Shown here: one piece after another, positions 9,935 to 21,702 of the stretch
How positions within the stretch are numbered: the first letter of the stretch is position 1
How the letters are laid out: each line of letters starts with the position of its first letter
Source of the DNA: Pyrenula massariospora
Taxonomy: Eukaryota; Ascomycota; Eurotiomycetes; Pyrenulales; Pyrenulaceae
Direction of reading: 5' to 3'
Assembly: GCA_021030905.1 (NCBI GenBank)
Contig: JAGFMI010000002.1
Coordinates: 682,001 to 746,000, forward strand
DNA: 64,000 nt
Notes under the pieces: model-generated
Databases searched by the model: none
Seen by the model: the letters and a program-made list of their open reading frames with translations, nothing else
Told to the model about the DNA's origin: nothing
Program-made: the position numbers and the translations under genes

Positions 9935-12275
9935 ATGGACGAGACAAAATTACAAAACCCTGCCAATGGTTTGAGATCAATAGCCTACGAAGAAACCCAG
10001 GCGGCGAACACTCCTGTCCCAGTTTCGACGCCAAGGTCGCTCAATTCTGTTGGCGACAAGACCGCCCGCCCGCTAACGTCGATGAGCTCCAAATCTAAAC
10101 TTCTAAACCAGGAAAAGGACCTCAGACGAGACTCTGGCCTGGCGCCTTCTCGGGATAGCAAGATCACAGTCAACAGCGAGGATCAAGTTTTAATACCAAG
10201 AGTACCACAGATCAAAGTCGAGCATGAGTCGGGGTCATTACGGAAAAGAGGGCACAAGAGGTGGAAGGGAATCCGTCACGATAATGCTGAAGTCAGTAAT
10301 GTCCCCGACACGCAACGCTCGTTTCAGGGCATTACACTAGATATACCAAATGGAGAGCTGGGCGATTTCACTGCTGCTGGAATGGACTTCACGAAGCGGG
10401 GGAGCATACTGATTGGGGGTCAGAAAGCCAACAAGCTCCAGGAAAGTACGAATGGACACCTACGGCCTACGCACAGCACACGCCGAGTCAAGTCAAATCC
10501 AGCGATGCGCACTAAGGTTTCATCAAAACCCCTGTCAATAGATGAAGAAATGATATCTCAAAAGGTTCGGTCTCTGTATGAGTATGGCATAGAGGAAGGA
10601 CTGGATTGCGATCAGTGGTCTAGTGTCAGCCGACAGAAAGATACAATCATCGAAGAGAACTCGTCAGGTAGAGAAAACGGCAGTGCTATATCTTTATCGA
10701 GGGCAACTTCCACTTCTGATCTTCGAAGCAGTAATTCAACCGCTGGGCAAACCCCTGGCCGAAGAAGGGAAAGCTTTATCGAGCGAGAAGAAAGTGAATT
10801 AGCTGGCGGTCTTGAAGACTGGAAGGACGTCCAAAATGAAGACGTTGATAGATACGGTTTCATCGCATCCCGAAGTCCAATTTCGAAGGATCCAACTCAG
10901 GATGGTTTGGCAAGATCTCCTTCATCTCTAGATCCTCAATCACTACAGCGAGTTTCAACGACCTTATTGCTTGCAAGCGAAGCGCCACGTCGAAAACGGA
11001 CCATTCGACGGGCACCTTCTAATGCACGAAGTGCCACGAAATCTCCCGTTCTTGACAGAAACCCCTCCATGAAATCAGTCAGACCAAGTTCGGCGCAAAG
11101 CTCATATGCGGGAAGCATAACAGGTACACATTCTAGATTACGAATTGCAACAAATCGATTACCTCAGAACAAGGCTCGCAGAACTGTGGATGAGGCTGCT
11201 GATATGCTTACATTGCGGCCGTCTTTGACCAATGGTTCACATGGCGGAGCAGGCATTGGGAGGGAAGATCTCTATGTGAAACGAAAGGAAATGGAGCGTG
11301 AAGACAAGTGGCGGAAAATGGCGAAGACTGTAAGTAAGAGGACTGACGGTGGGGGGATGGTCTTCGAGTTCGACACACGCAGCAACAAGGTCATTGAGAG
11401 GACGTGGAAAGGAATACCCGACAGCTGGCGGGCAACAGCATGGCACGCGTTCTTATCGGCCAGCGCTCGAAAACACAAGGACAGCATGTCTGATGAGCAA
11501 TTAACAGAATTATTCCATGAATATCAATCGGAAGGTTCGCCTGATGATTACCAGATAGATCTCGATGTTCCTCGCACAGTCAACAGCCATATCATGTTTC
11601 GGAGAAGATATCGTGGAGGACAGCGGCTACTGTTCAGAGTCTTGCACGCAATGAGTCTTCATTTTCCTGATACTGGGTATGTCCAAGGGATGGCGGCTCT
11701 AGCAGTTACGCTTCTTGCATATTACGATGAAGAGAAAGCTTTCATCATGTTGGTTAGACTCTGGCAGTTGAGGGGACTAGACAGACTGTATAGAGGCGGT
11801 CTTTCAGGGCTAATGGAGGCTTTGGAGGACTTCAAGAGCCAATGGTTGGAGGGCGGCGAGGTTGCAGAGAAACTGGTGAGCAGCTTGGGACCGTCAGCTT
11901 TCGGCATTCCTACTAACGCGCCATTAGGACAAGTTAGGCATCGATCCTACTGCATATGGCACCCGATGGTACTTGACACTTTTCAACTACTCGATACCGT
12001 TCCCAGCACAGCTACGGGTATGGGACGTATTCATGCTTCTTGGAGATCCCGACGAATCTCCGAAAAGTGCGAAGAAATCAAATCATTTCGGTACAACCCT
12101 GGATGTTTTGCATGCAACATCTGCCGCCCTAATTGATGGCACACGCGATATTTTACTTGAGTCAGACTTTGAGAACGCAATGAAAGTGTTGACAAGTTGG
12201 ATCCCTATCAAGGATGAGGATATATTTATGAGGGTGGCAAAGACGGAGTGGAAGATGCATAAAAATAAAGCGTAA
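9935..12275 (+). CDS. TBC-domain Rab GTPase-activating protein
   Basis: Exons 9935-11875 and 11928-12275 (52-nt intron with a perfect TACTAAC branch site), 762 residues. The first ~480 residues are disordered and rich in Ser, Arg and acidic residues. The TBC domain runs from about 488 (ERTWKGIPDSWRATAWHAF) to ~720 and continues through the intron (KLDKLGIDPTAYGTRWYLTLF, then FPAQLRVWDVF). Both catalytic fingers are present: the Arg finger R547 in IDLDVPRT and the Gln finger Q584 in GYVQGMA. It should therefore be an active GAP that switches off a Rab in vesicle traffic. The layout (long N-terminal tail, C-terminal TBC) resembles fungal Gyp/Msb-type proteins; the Rab partner cannot be named. 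Confidence 0.9.
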
Positions 12276-15200
12276 TAGACGATTCATGGGCTTCTGTTCG
12301 TTTGCTTTCCTTTTGAATATCGAGACCACTGATTCATCATGAATAACGACCAGATTAAACGACGTCGCATTGGATGACAATGATCGTCAACAACTCGCTT
12401 GGATGGAAACTTCATTCTACACCAGCCGCGTGAAAGGATCGCGCCATTCAATTTGTTCAGGACATCTGGGTGCTGCGGCTCAAAAGCGGGCTCGTTACTC
12501 ATGAAGAGAGCCAGGGTAGCTCCCCGGAGTTGTGTGAAGTGGTTTAGAAGCCACTGATCCTTTTTCTAACGCATGAGAATGGTGTCCCGAGGCCTAAGGC
12601 TCGCTTGTGCGCACAGGGCTTGGTCCCGCGGCTTCGCAGCGCCTCTTCGAATTATCCGATCTTCTGATAGCTAAACTTAATCTTAATGTAATATTTTAAT
12701 CACCATGCCTTGATGTTGCCGTAGACAGCAGGTCGGCAGAGACGGAGAAATGGACTAGCTGGGCATCCAGGTAAGAAAAAGCAATGAGCAAGAGTTCGCT
12801 TAGAAGAGTGTGCAGGACCTTCTTTCACGGCATTCACGTCCCATGGGCACTTTCAACCGGGATCAGCGTGATCATCGCTCGCGTAAGATAGCTTTCCAGG
12901 CATGCATGCAAGCACACGCGAGAGCATGCAACGTCTGGCGGATGTTATGCGAAGATCTTTACTCATGTGTGAGAGCCATGTGCCCACAACCATGTGCGCC
13001 ACGCGCGTGGCGGGAGGGATTCGAGTTTTCCTTTATGGTAAAGATGTACTAGTTCTCTGACTCACCCTATGCCCATTCTCTTCTGCCACCAAGGAACGGG
13101 GAGCTGGTCTTTGCAGGACTAAAGTGTGATGAGATCGCGTCAATTCTTCTGGGATCCGGTTGACGGGACGCAGCTCTGAAGCTCGTCACAGCCGTAGTGC
13201 AGCGAGGAACCATGCAATGACAACGTAATCATGTCAGGAAGTTCTGCAATAATGGTGCAAAAGGCTGCGGATGGGGAAAAGCTTTGGCCATCCGGCGAAG
13301 ACGCGGTAAGCGCCTTTGCAGAGCATCTCTGCTTGCCTATTCCAGCCACTGAGTAGGCTGTGCGGCACCGTTCAGCGGACAATGCCCTGTTCGTCTCCAC
13401 GCCAGATACGGAAATATCTTAGCGTTGCATCTCTAAGCTGCACATCTTGCCTTTTCCAGTGCAAATGTGATGGCGTTCGCGGCAATACGGAACATGGCCT
13501 GGCAAAGGGTATGTGGAACTGCCTCGCCTAAGCAGCCTGCTTCCCCCTACGAGTCGCCGCCGAATCATGGCTGTATAGCGCCCGAACTCGGCTCGAAAGC
13601 TCGACGGGTATAATGATGAGAGGCCAGGGATGAAAAATGCCCGAATGGGCATGATGGAGGTGGCGCCGGCTTAGGGGCGCATTCTGACGTCGCCGGGCGC
13701 AGGGTCCGCACAGGGTTACGGACCGGATTGGGGGGATACAAGGCAAAAGCTTTCGCTTCTTTCGCAATGGGGGAAAGACTTTACAAGTCCGTGCAGACTA
13801 GCACCTGTCAAAGGCCAGAAGAAGTAATCGTCCTACGCGAGCGGTCGTTCGTGCATGACCGGTGCCACGAATCCGACAAGATAATCTCCAAAGAGAAAAA
13901 AAGTGAAACCCTTCTCATGATCGACTGTTTCCGACGGTTGGACCGCACATCACCCCATCTGAACCAAAGATTCAGACCCCCTTCGGAGAATTTCACACCA
14001 ACAGCAGCCTTGCACGAAGATCTCTTACCATCGACTTGCACCAATGCAGCCTCCAGGTCCTGCCACGGCTCATCTGATGCTCGGGCGCAACACAACCCAT
14101 CGCTCGGTCTCTTCCATGACAGGATGCGCAGTTGAGCGCAGGACGTGAAATTGGGATTCAAAGCTTGAGACTGTTCATAATCGGCTTTGTTAACGGCCAA
14201 TTGGAGCACCAAGGAGCGAGGAAGTGACGGAAATCAGCGCCGTCTTAAGCATAAACGCCGCGTCGAAGGGACAGTAAGAAAACCCACACTTACACACTTC
14301 CTCCAGCTCACGGACAACAAGCGGCTGCCCCTCGTCATGGCGGGGAAGAGGCTGCTGACTCCACGGGTCACCTAACTGGATATGGCGAGAGCACTGGCAG
14401 CAATTGGCAATTTTGCCCGGCCTCAACGACGCCTCACAATTCCACGCATCTCAGCTTCTTCCCGTTACCCGAGCCAGCGGACGGCGAGGTGGTACAAGGG
14501 CACGATGGCGCAAGCCATGTCATCTATACCCGCCTCGCTACACCGCTCTCCGCCCATGTCGATCGGCCAATGTGAGGTGAACAATGCATGCCATCTAAAA
14601 CAGACGTTTCGCAATCTGCAAGAAGCAACATGCGCTTCGAGTCATTGTGTGTCCAGCTGGGAGAGTGTCCCAAAACATACCCTGAAGTTACCTATCTGAA
14701 CAACACTCGTCACACCAATGCTGGATCTATGCGTAGACCATGCTCATTCAGGCTATGGAGACCGCCACATGAACAAAGAAGAAAGCTTGCAAAGTTGGAC
14801 AGCGTGAAGGTCAGGGTCGACGAAAAGGTGGCTGGCATCAAGCCAGCATGCGCGAAGTGGCCGGCCTAGAGAACATGATTCCATGAAGACGCTGCCGCGG
14901 CAGGATTGCTCGATACGAGATGCCTCGCCACGCACAATAGCGTTAGCCCTGTGGGCAAGTGGGAGCGAGGGTGACGGATTTGGCGGAAGAGCTCAGCAGC
15001 ACTACGCCGGACAAGGCAGCACATCTTGGTCTGTGTGAACCAATGTGGACAAGTGCTCCAGGCTGGCGATACGATACATATAGCAGCGTAACTATAGTCC
15101 AGGGTCGTACGGAAGCATGAAATGGTCCAAGACGGCCTAGCAGAGCGTACGGCTGCTCGAGTCGGTGGATGCCCTCGGCAGCGCGCTGGAATTGCTGACG

Positions 15201-16038
15201 CTCATAGGACAACTCGCAATTTATTTTCCTTTCTTCAAACCCAGCCTTGGCCCCTTCATTTGTGGCCTGTAAATTGCAAGCGAAGCACCAGCGGTCAGCG
15301 CAATGCGATGGCGCGGTCGAATGAGGGCCGCCAATTCGCCTCCGATTCCCTTCCCCTTTCGGCCTTCTCCTAGGGCCCAGCAGCCTCAGCTCTGGCACCC
15401 CCAAAGTCAATTCCCAGTCCAGGGCTCGGGGACGCCCCTGGCCGTCAATCCTCCCCTTTCTAGAATTTCGCTTCCCCAGCTGCAACCCCGATCATGCTGG
15501 ATCCGGCCCAAGCCTCGAGCCCGCGCGAAGGCGTTGGATCCCAAGCAGCTGGACGTACAGGGGCGATCCCTCCAGATCTTCTCTAACCGTCATCAATTTG
15601 CGTCTTCCTGATCCAGATTAGCCGTTGACCCACATCGACTCCCACCAGCCTTACCGCGATCTCGGCTAGCAGGCGTAGGTACCTTGGTCACGACGTAAGA
15701 GAACCAGTCGTACATAACTCAAGGTAAGGTATCGTTTCCTACGCAAAAACGCATGCTAGCTCCCCAGGCAATCCGCGTCATCTCCATCTCAGTGTGCTCT
15801 CCCCCGCTCGAAGCCGTATCCCAGCAGTTGGAGAACCTCTTAAAAAGCTGTCCACCCAGGTCGAAAAGATCTCTTGCGCCTCTGTTGCTGACCCCGGTCA
15901 ATTGTCGTCCCTCGTTAGCGAACATCTATCTGACCCGCCTGTGGCCGTATCACGTTCGTTTCCTCATCCATAGATACTTGGACTGATGTCCCAATAACTG
16001 CTTTGTGCCGGCATTTGACTACTCAAAGCACATCACCC
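12276..16038. other. 3.76-kb gene-free region
   Basis: No ORF here has convincing protein character. The longest, near 13.73-14.21 kb on both strands, overlap each other in opposite directions and look random. The sequence is of ordinary GC content, not AT-rich or RIP-like, with no recognisable transposon ends, tRNA or long repeat. It most likely holds the promoter and 5' UTR of the regulator-like gene at 16039 and possibly non-coding transcripts. A GTAAGG donor-like site at 15723 could open a 5'-UTR intron, but I could not fix its acceptor. Confidence 0.5.
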
Positions 16039-17616
16039 ATGCTCCTCACGTTGAAGCCACCTTTGCAAAACGGCATCAAGGAACCCCATGAATACCCCTC
16101 CCTTCTCAACCCCAATTCTCGTTACTCTCCGCCTACAACAAGATCTGATCCGTCTCCTGCGGCTCTTGAAAGCACCGACAGGAGGATGAGCAACTCTCAT
16201 CGAGGGTTGCCCCTTCCTCCTGGCATGACTTTACCGCCGCCTGACCGTGGGCTTCCAGCCATGGCGCCTCTCAGCCAGCTGTCTGCTCCATCACCTCAAT
16301 GGAGCAATAACGAAGATTCCAACAAGAGCTTGTACATGGCCAAAGCGGAAGAGGATCGGCGAAGACAAGAGGAAGAACGGACCAAGCAGGAAAATCTACG
16401 ACTCGATCAGCGAAAGATTGAACACAATATTTTAGTCGAGTCGTTGAACGGCGGAATACCTCCACATATGGTTCCGATTATCTTTGCAGGTATGGGAGGT
16501 GGCACTCTGTCCCAAACAGCTTTGGACCTTGCCCAACAATACATATCTCAGCTCAGTCTTCAGCAGCAGCAACAGCAGATGCAAATCCAATCACAGGTCC
16601 ACCATCAAGCCCCAAATGCTCCAGCACAGCCGACGCAGGGTTCGCCCGATCTCAGGCGGGACAGCCGCATGATACCACCTAACCCTTACGGAGGCCATCA
16701 AGCGCCTCTGCAGCCTGCAATGCCAGCAGGACCGCCAGGGCAGCCATCCCAGGGGCAACTTGGAAGACCTGCTCCTCCGACGTCTGCTCCTAGAGGTTCC
16801 TCGCAGTCAACCTTGCCTCGCCTGAATACCACAGAGGTCCACCAACAGAACGCCCCTCACTCTACTCATCCACTGCAACAATCACAAACGGCACAGCAAG
16901 AAAACCAGAACCAGCAACAGGCATCGCCGTCGATCTACTTCCATCACTACGTGCCTCCGTCACAGCAATCAAATTCCAACCAGCCGTCTACGCCTTCGGG
17001 AAAGAGTCAGCATGGTTCGCCGTTTTCGCAGAATCAGCAGTCCCATCTTCGTTCTGAATATCAAAGCTCCCCAAAGAAACGGAAAGCTACTGGCGTCCAT
17101 CAGGCGGCACCACCACCAACATCCCAGCCGTCAGCTGACACATCTCCGCCGTTTTCACAGGGGTCCTCAAGAGGTACGCCTCCCGAAGGGCGGAGAGCGA
17201 GCCCGGGCGGGGGTGGTGGAGGCTCTCGTCGTGGCGGTCGTCGTCGGAGTGATGCGTCTGCAAGGGGTTTTCACCAAGATGTGCTACGACCTAGCAGTCG
17301 TCAGCAGCAGCGTGAGGCCGCCGAAGCCGGCACCCTTAGCACCACAAAATCAAGCACTACGCGTGGATACGGGCCGAGTTCGACCGATGAAAGAGGCAAA
17401 AATGTCAAAGTCGAAGAAGACGGAGGGCCTAGGGAGGAAGATGAGACGTTCCGTTCAGGAAACGGTGCACGTGTTCATTATGATTCCCGCTCTGCGCTCG
17501 CAAGGTCAGAGCCCGCGGGTTCAAGAGGCGTGGAAATGATGGCAGGGCCATCACCATCGCCTCGGTTGAACAACAGTCACATTTCGACGATACTTTCAAG
17601 AAAGCCGATAGAATGA
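16039..17616 (+). CDS. Q/P-rich coiled-coil protein, possible transcriptional regulator
   Basis: A single exon, 525 residues, first ATG at 16039. Residues ~100-130 are a highly charged helix (KAEEDRRRQEEERTKQENL) likely to form a coiled coil. A compact, conserved-looking block follows (~131-165, including LNGGIPPHMVPIIFAGMGGG), then a Gln tract (~171-190). The C-terminal two thirds are Pro/Gln/Ser-rich and disordered, with basic patches PKKRKATG and SRRGGRRRSD that could be nuclear localisation signals. There is no DNA-binding domain I can recognise. The composition and the unusually large flanking intergenic regions resemble fungal developmental regulators or transcription cofactors. It may belong to the uncharacterised group sometimes called RfeG-like in Aspergillus annotations; that is from memory and uncertain. 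Confidence 0.75.
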   Translation: MLLTLKPPLQNGIKEPHEYPSLLNPNSRYSPPTTRSDPSPAALESTDRRMSNSHRGLPLPPGMTLPPPDRGLPAMAPLSQLSAPSPQWSNNEDSNKSLYMAKAEEDRRRQEEERTKQENLRLDQRKIEHNILVESLNGGIPPHMVPIIFAGMGGGTLSQTALDLAQQYISQLSLQQQQQQMQIQSQVHHQAPNAPAQPTQGSPDLRRDSRMIPPNPYGGHQAPLQPAMPAGPPGQPSQGQLGRPAPPTSAPRGSSQSTLPRLNTTEVHQQNAPHSTHPLQQSQTAQQENQNQQQASPSIYFHHYVPPSQQSNSNQPSTPSGKSQHGSPFSQNQQSHLRSEYQSSPKKRKATGVHQAAPPPTSQPSADTSPPFSQGSSRGTPPEGRRASPGGGGGGSRRGGRRRSDASARGFHQDVLRPSSRQQQREAAEAGTLSTTKSSTTRGYGPSSTDERGKNVKVEEDGGPREEDETFRSGNGARVHYDSRSALARSEPAGSRGVEMMAGPSPSPRLNNSHISTILSRKPIE

Positions 17617-20600
17617 ACCGAGGTGGTCTGCGGAAATGAAGGCTTCTACTAGGTTGGCATCTTACTAAATTTCGATGGGGACCAAGATTGCAACGGCCTT
17701 TCACTAGACATGGGTAACAGCACCATGCCTCAATCTCAGATGCCGCGGATGCGAACTACGTGTTCCGCTACGATCGCAAGATCGTGGGCCGAGACTCTGA
17801 AAGATGGTTTCTTTACAGATTGGTACTGGAGTTAAGGGTTTCAAAAAGGTCGGGGAGGGTCCTGGGCGGCGATCTGACTTACAGAATACCCTTGTTGAGC
17901 CTGAAGCTCCGTCGAAGAATAATCTCGACGAGAGGATGACTTTTCATGATGCAGGTGGAGACACCTAGACGTGGTAATGAAGATGCCGGAAATGGAAATG
18001 AAGACTTCCGGCATACCGCTGAATGCGGCAACTTTGGTACAGATTGAAGACCGAGATTGGGCATTTTTTAGATGAGGATAAGATGAAGATTACCGTAATC
18101 TTAATCATAATGCGGGGTCATGTTCAAGCTTTCTACCCGAAGTGCAGACGTTCGCGTGCGTGATGTTCTCGTTAATTAAAATTGCAGCCACCAGCAATTT
18201 GCCCAGCAGTTCAGCCTTGCACAAGCGCACGTTCTCCTCTATCACCCTGACGGATCCACCCATCAGATACGCAAATATACGCGGATATGAAAAGTTTGAT
18301 GTGTAGGTCATGCCTTCGGAAGGGCGAGGGAACGGTCACTACCTCGTTCTGGTAAATGGCTTCATACAGGGATGGATTTCTAGCCATTCTCGGCCGGATG
18401 TGGAATCCCGCGCATGCTCACCTTAAATCCAGGTCTTTAAGAACCGGGGATTGTTATTCAATGTCATCAACCTTCCCGAACTGGTTTGCCTTGAAAGCGA
18501 TTGCCTTGGACGTTCATATTTGGAGCTGTCATTCCTTTCACTGTGAAAAGTCAATTGATTACGAGCAGATGTGGCTTGAGGTTGGTGGAGCCAGGGCTTT
18601 CCATTTCGGAACGCCACGCCGAAAGCTCAAACTCTCCCTGAACTGAGTTCACGGCCCACAAACGACACTGAACCAGCAATCTGGACCGTCCTTCCTTCAC
18701 ATGGCATCAGCTTTGGCGTCGTAATTTGAATCAAGAAACACCAGTCTGGTGGAGAGGCGTGGATTCTGGCCTAACGTTCGGAATCCACCGAATCCGGACC
18801 TGGGCCGTCTCACCGCACCTGTTTTGTAGAAAATGCCGCTCAAGGGCTGTATTATCCCAAGGATCCCACCGGGGCGAAAGGATGACGGTAACACAACCTT
18901 TGTTACCAATCTCATCTTCGATGCGACTTTCAACTTTCAGCTTAGGCGACTCCGTGCCGTCTCTCGGGAATGCTGTGCCTCTGCAGGGAGCAGGGCTGCA
19001 GGGATGATACCGAATTCGTTCATGGGTCGACTCATTCTGTCACTCGAAAGGACATGTGCAACTCTAATGAGTCTTCTGTTCCGATCTTGATTTGGCGTTT
19101 TCCCTTTCACTCATCATATCATCATGTCTTTGAACCGTAAGGATAAATAGTTGTCTTTTCTACTCTCGAACAACTTTGGTGCGCCTCTACTTGGCGTTTT
19201 AACTTGTAATGCCTCTTTCATCCTACCGACGAGAAAATCTCCCTATTAACCGCAACGAATCATGGACCTCCTGCAGAGCTTTGACTCCGTGGCTGTCGAC
19301 GGATTGTTGCCTGTTATTCTCGTTTCGACACAATTATCTCTTCACGGCCGGTGGCAAGATGGACCCTCCCCCTTACCGTGCTGCCTTCTCTTTTTGGCAA
19401 CCTGCCCCAGCTTCCAACGTTTGGCTTTCCGCCCCTCTTCCCGAATCCGGGGTTTGCCTCTATCTGAGACATTTGCCTTGATACCACGTATGGCTTCGGA
19501 TCTCTAGTGCTAGGATCCGTGCAGATCACTTGGCCCTTTCCGTTCTGGTGATTGTCATTTTCGGTTTGGAGCCACCCTACCCTTGCAAACGATTTAACCG
19601 AGGATGGTGGCTTCCTGCACAGGCAAGATATCACAGTGGATAGGTAGGTCCTCATCCATGAACGGATCGCGGAGAACCGATCCGTCCGCCTTGGAGGTTG
19701 GAAAGATCCTTGATGATAGACGCAGTCGCAGCAGGGAAGGCTTCTCGAGCACACGTAAGTGTGGATGACTCCAGGTTCTCACGCCAATACACATTGCAGA
19801 CAACAGATCTGGAAGCTCGCTTTCTCTCCCACGGATCGAAGGCGGTTCCGCGCCTTAGAGATACGGCTGAAGGGAAGCACCGTGCACTACGTCGCGGCCA
19901 GAACAGATGAGAACGGATCCTCCTCGAATCGTTCTTTTCCGTCCGAGCTATTATTGTCTGAACTGCACCCTTCAACAATGGTCCCTGATACGACACAGCA
20001 CGCACCGGAACGACACATACTCAGCGCCCTCCTTCAGATCAAGACCGGACCTCTCTATCACATGTGACATTGCACGAGGAACCTTCTCCAGCGCCACAGG
20101 TCATCTAAGTAGTACTCCTAGCATGCCTCCCATCTTCCAGAATTGTCAGCTCCTTTGTATCCAATGCTCAGCAGACAATTCTCCAAGATCCAAGTTCTAA
20201 GTCATATTACGTTGACCTTTACGCCCCTCTCCTAACATACCTCCTACCTTCCAGAACAGTTACCTTCCTCGTATCTAATACTAAGTAGACGATTCTCCAA
20301 TCTCCAATCTCTAGATCACTCTGACATTTACATCCCCTCTAGCAGACCCTTTCCTCGGTTCATATTTTCTCCCCTGTCCCATCGACGGCCCATTTCTCCG
20401 ATCACAACAACTTGTTCTCCACTTCATACACGCGGATGTAGTGGCATATCCCCTTGTTCTTACCCTGATGACAGCCGTTGCGCTGGGGTTGTGTTTCCTT
20501 GGGCCCTAGAAGAATGCGGAGAGGGTTGGGTTGGGTTGGGCGAGAAGGTGAATACGGGAAGCTTTCGGTTGGGCGCATAGACCTCAGAAGTAAAATGGCT

Positions 20601-20868
20601 CGGAAGCTGAGAGGCTGTATGCTTGATATTGGTGACTGGCATGTGAAGTGTTAGCTGTATTATACATTTGCTAACAGAGCATGTGAGGAGGCGTAATATG
20701 GTACATGGTGCTTTCTGTCCTCCTTCCCCAGCCCCGCGCTTTTGACTTTGCAGTCAACACCAACTCTATGAACCCAATCTCTGTACTCTAGCTCTCGAGC
20801 ACACCCTGTACAAGTCGTTAAGCCAACCAGCACCCGTGCCCCATAGAAGCGGCAACACATCTCTCCTC
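17617..20868. other. 3.25-kb gene-free region
   Basis: No supported gene. Short overlapping ORFs near 19.2-20.1 kb on both strands lack protein character. The right end is pyrimidine-rich and holds a diverged tandem duplication (20115-20340, listed separately). It separates the Q/P-rich gene (+) from the NTF2-like gene (-), so both ends are 3' flanks and nothing here needs to be a promoter. Confidence 0.5.
20115..20340 (+). repeat. Diverged ~113-bp tandem duplication (two units)
   Basis: Unit 1 is 20115-20228 and unit 2 is 20229-20340. They share blocks such as CTTCCAGAA and GATTCTCCAA/CAATTCTCCAA, and the same TTTACRYCCCCT end. Many differences are C/T and G/A transitions, with one short length difference. 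The repeat is non-coding in all frames. Confidence 0.7.
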
Positions 20869-21702
20869 CTACCGCGCCTTCCTCATCCACTCCCCCTCAT
20901 TAGTAATAACAGACCCTCCCCTCCCCCGGTCTCCCGCTGTCGCCGCCGCCGCCGTCCCCTCCCCCTCCCCACCACCCGCCCTCGCCATCCCCAACTTCTC
21001 AAACCCCCACCCCACCCACCACAGCCCCATCGCCCCGATCACGCACACCGCCGTCGCGACGTACCGCCACACCCCAACAACCAAGCTCCCAATCCCCCAC
21101 GGTAGGAAGAATTTCACAAACTCACTGGTCTGATACAGATCATTCTGCGCCTTGATGTAATACCTCCTCTTCCTCTCCGGCACCCCGTCCACGACGTAGC
21201 TGCTCGACACCGCCGTCTGCGCATCATACGCGTCAGGCCCCAGCTCCGGATTATCCGGCGAGAGCTGCGGTGTCGTGGTGAGCTCGAGGACGGTCGTAAG
21301 CACGACGGGCGCGCGGTAGAAGGGGACGAACCACAGCGCAAAGGTCTGGTGGCAGGTGACGTAGAGGAGGAGGTTGGGGCGGTCGAAGGCGACGCTGCGG
21401 ATCTGCAGGTCGGAGATACGGGGGCTGAGGAGTTTGTACCAGGTGTAGATTTTGGCGATGAGGGTGCGGGAGGAGGGGGTGAGGGCGGTTGGGGGGAGGG
21501 AGGGGACCGCGCAGAGGGGGTGGGAGAAGGAGGCGGAGGGGGTGAAGAATTTGAGGAGGGTTTGGTGTTGGATGTGTTGGGGGGATTGGGTGAGGAGGTG
21601 GATTATGGAGGGGATTTGGGATTCTGGAGGAGAAGGAGGTTGTTAGCTGAGCGAGAGGTGGAGAGAGATCGTTTGGTATGCTTGCAGACCTGGGTCGTCC
21701 AT
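20869..21702 (-). CDS. NTF2/SnoaL-like (SigF-type) domain protein with C-terminal membrane segment
   Basis: Exons 21702-21690 and 21623-20869, 255 residues. A tiny first exon encodes MDDP. The 66-nt intron (weak GTCTGC donor, GCTAAC branch site) restores Glu5 and the reading ESQIPSIIHLLTQSPQHIQ. The middle has the NTF2-like cone pattern (LLKFFTPSASFSHPLC; IAKIYTWYKLLSPRISDLQI; FALWFVPFYRAPVVLTTVL). Near 185-230 are YYIKAQNDLYQTSEFVKFF and a hydrophobic segment, GIGSLVVGVWRYVATAVCVIG, probably membrane-inserted. This matches conserved fungal proteins annotated as SigF-like NTF2-like; no reaction is known to me. The donor is non-optimal, so the first exon is the least certain part. Codons are unusually C-rich in the first half and G-rich in the last quarter. 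Confidence 0.75.

Noticed and set aside
12901-13020. Cluster of CATG/GCATGC motifs suggesting a regulatory array
   Set aside because: Spacing is irregular and no unit repeats; could be chance in a short stretch.
13728-14212. Two overlapping opposite-strand ORFs of ~135 codons
   Set aside because: They overlap each other, have no domain, signal or compositional support and sit in a gene-free region.
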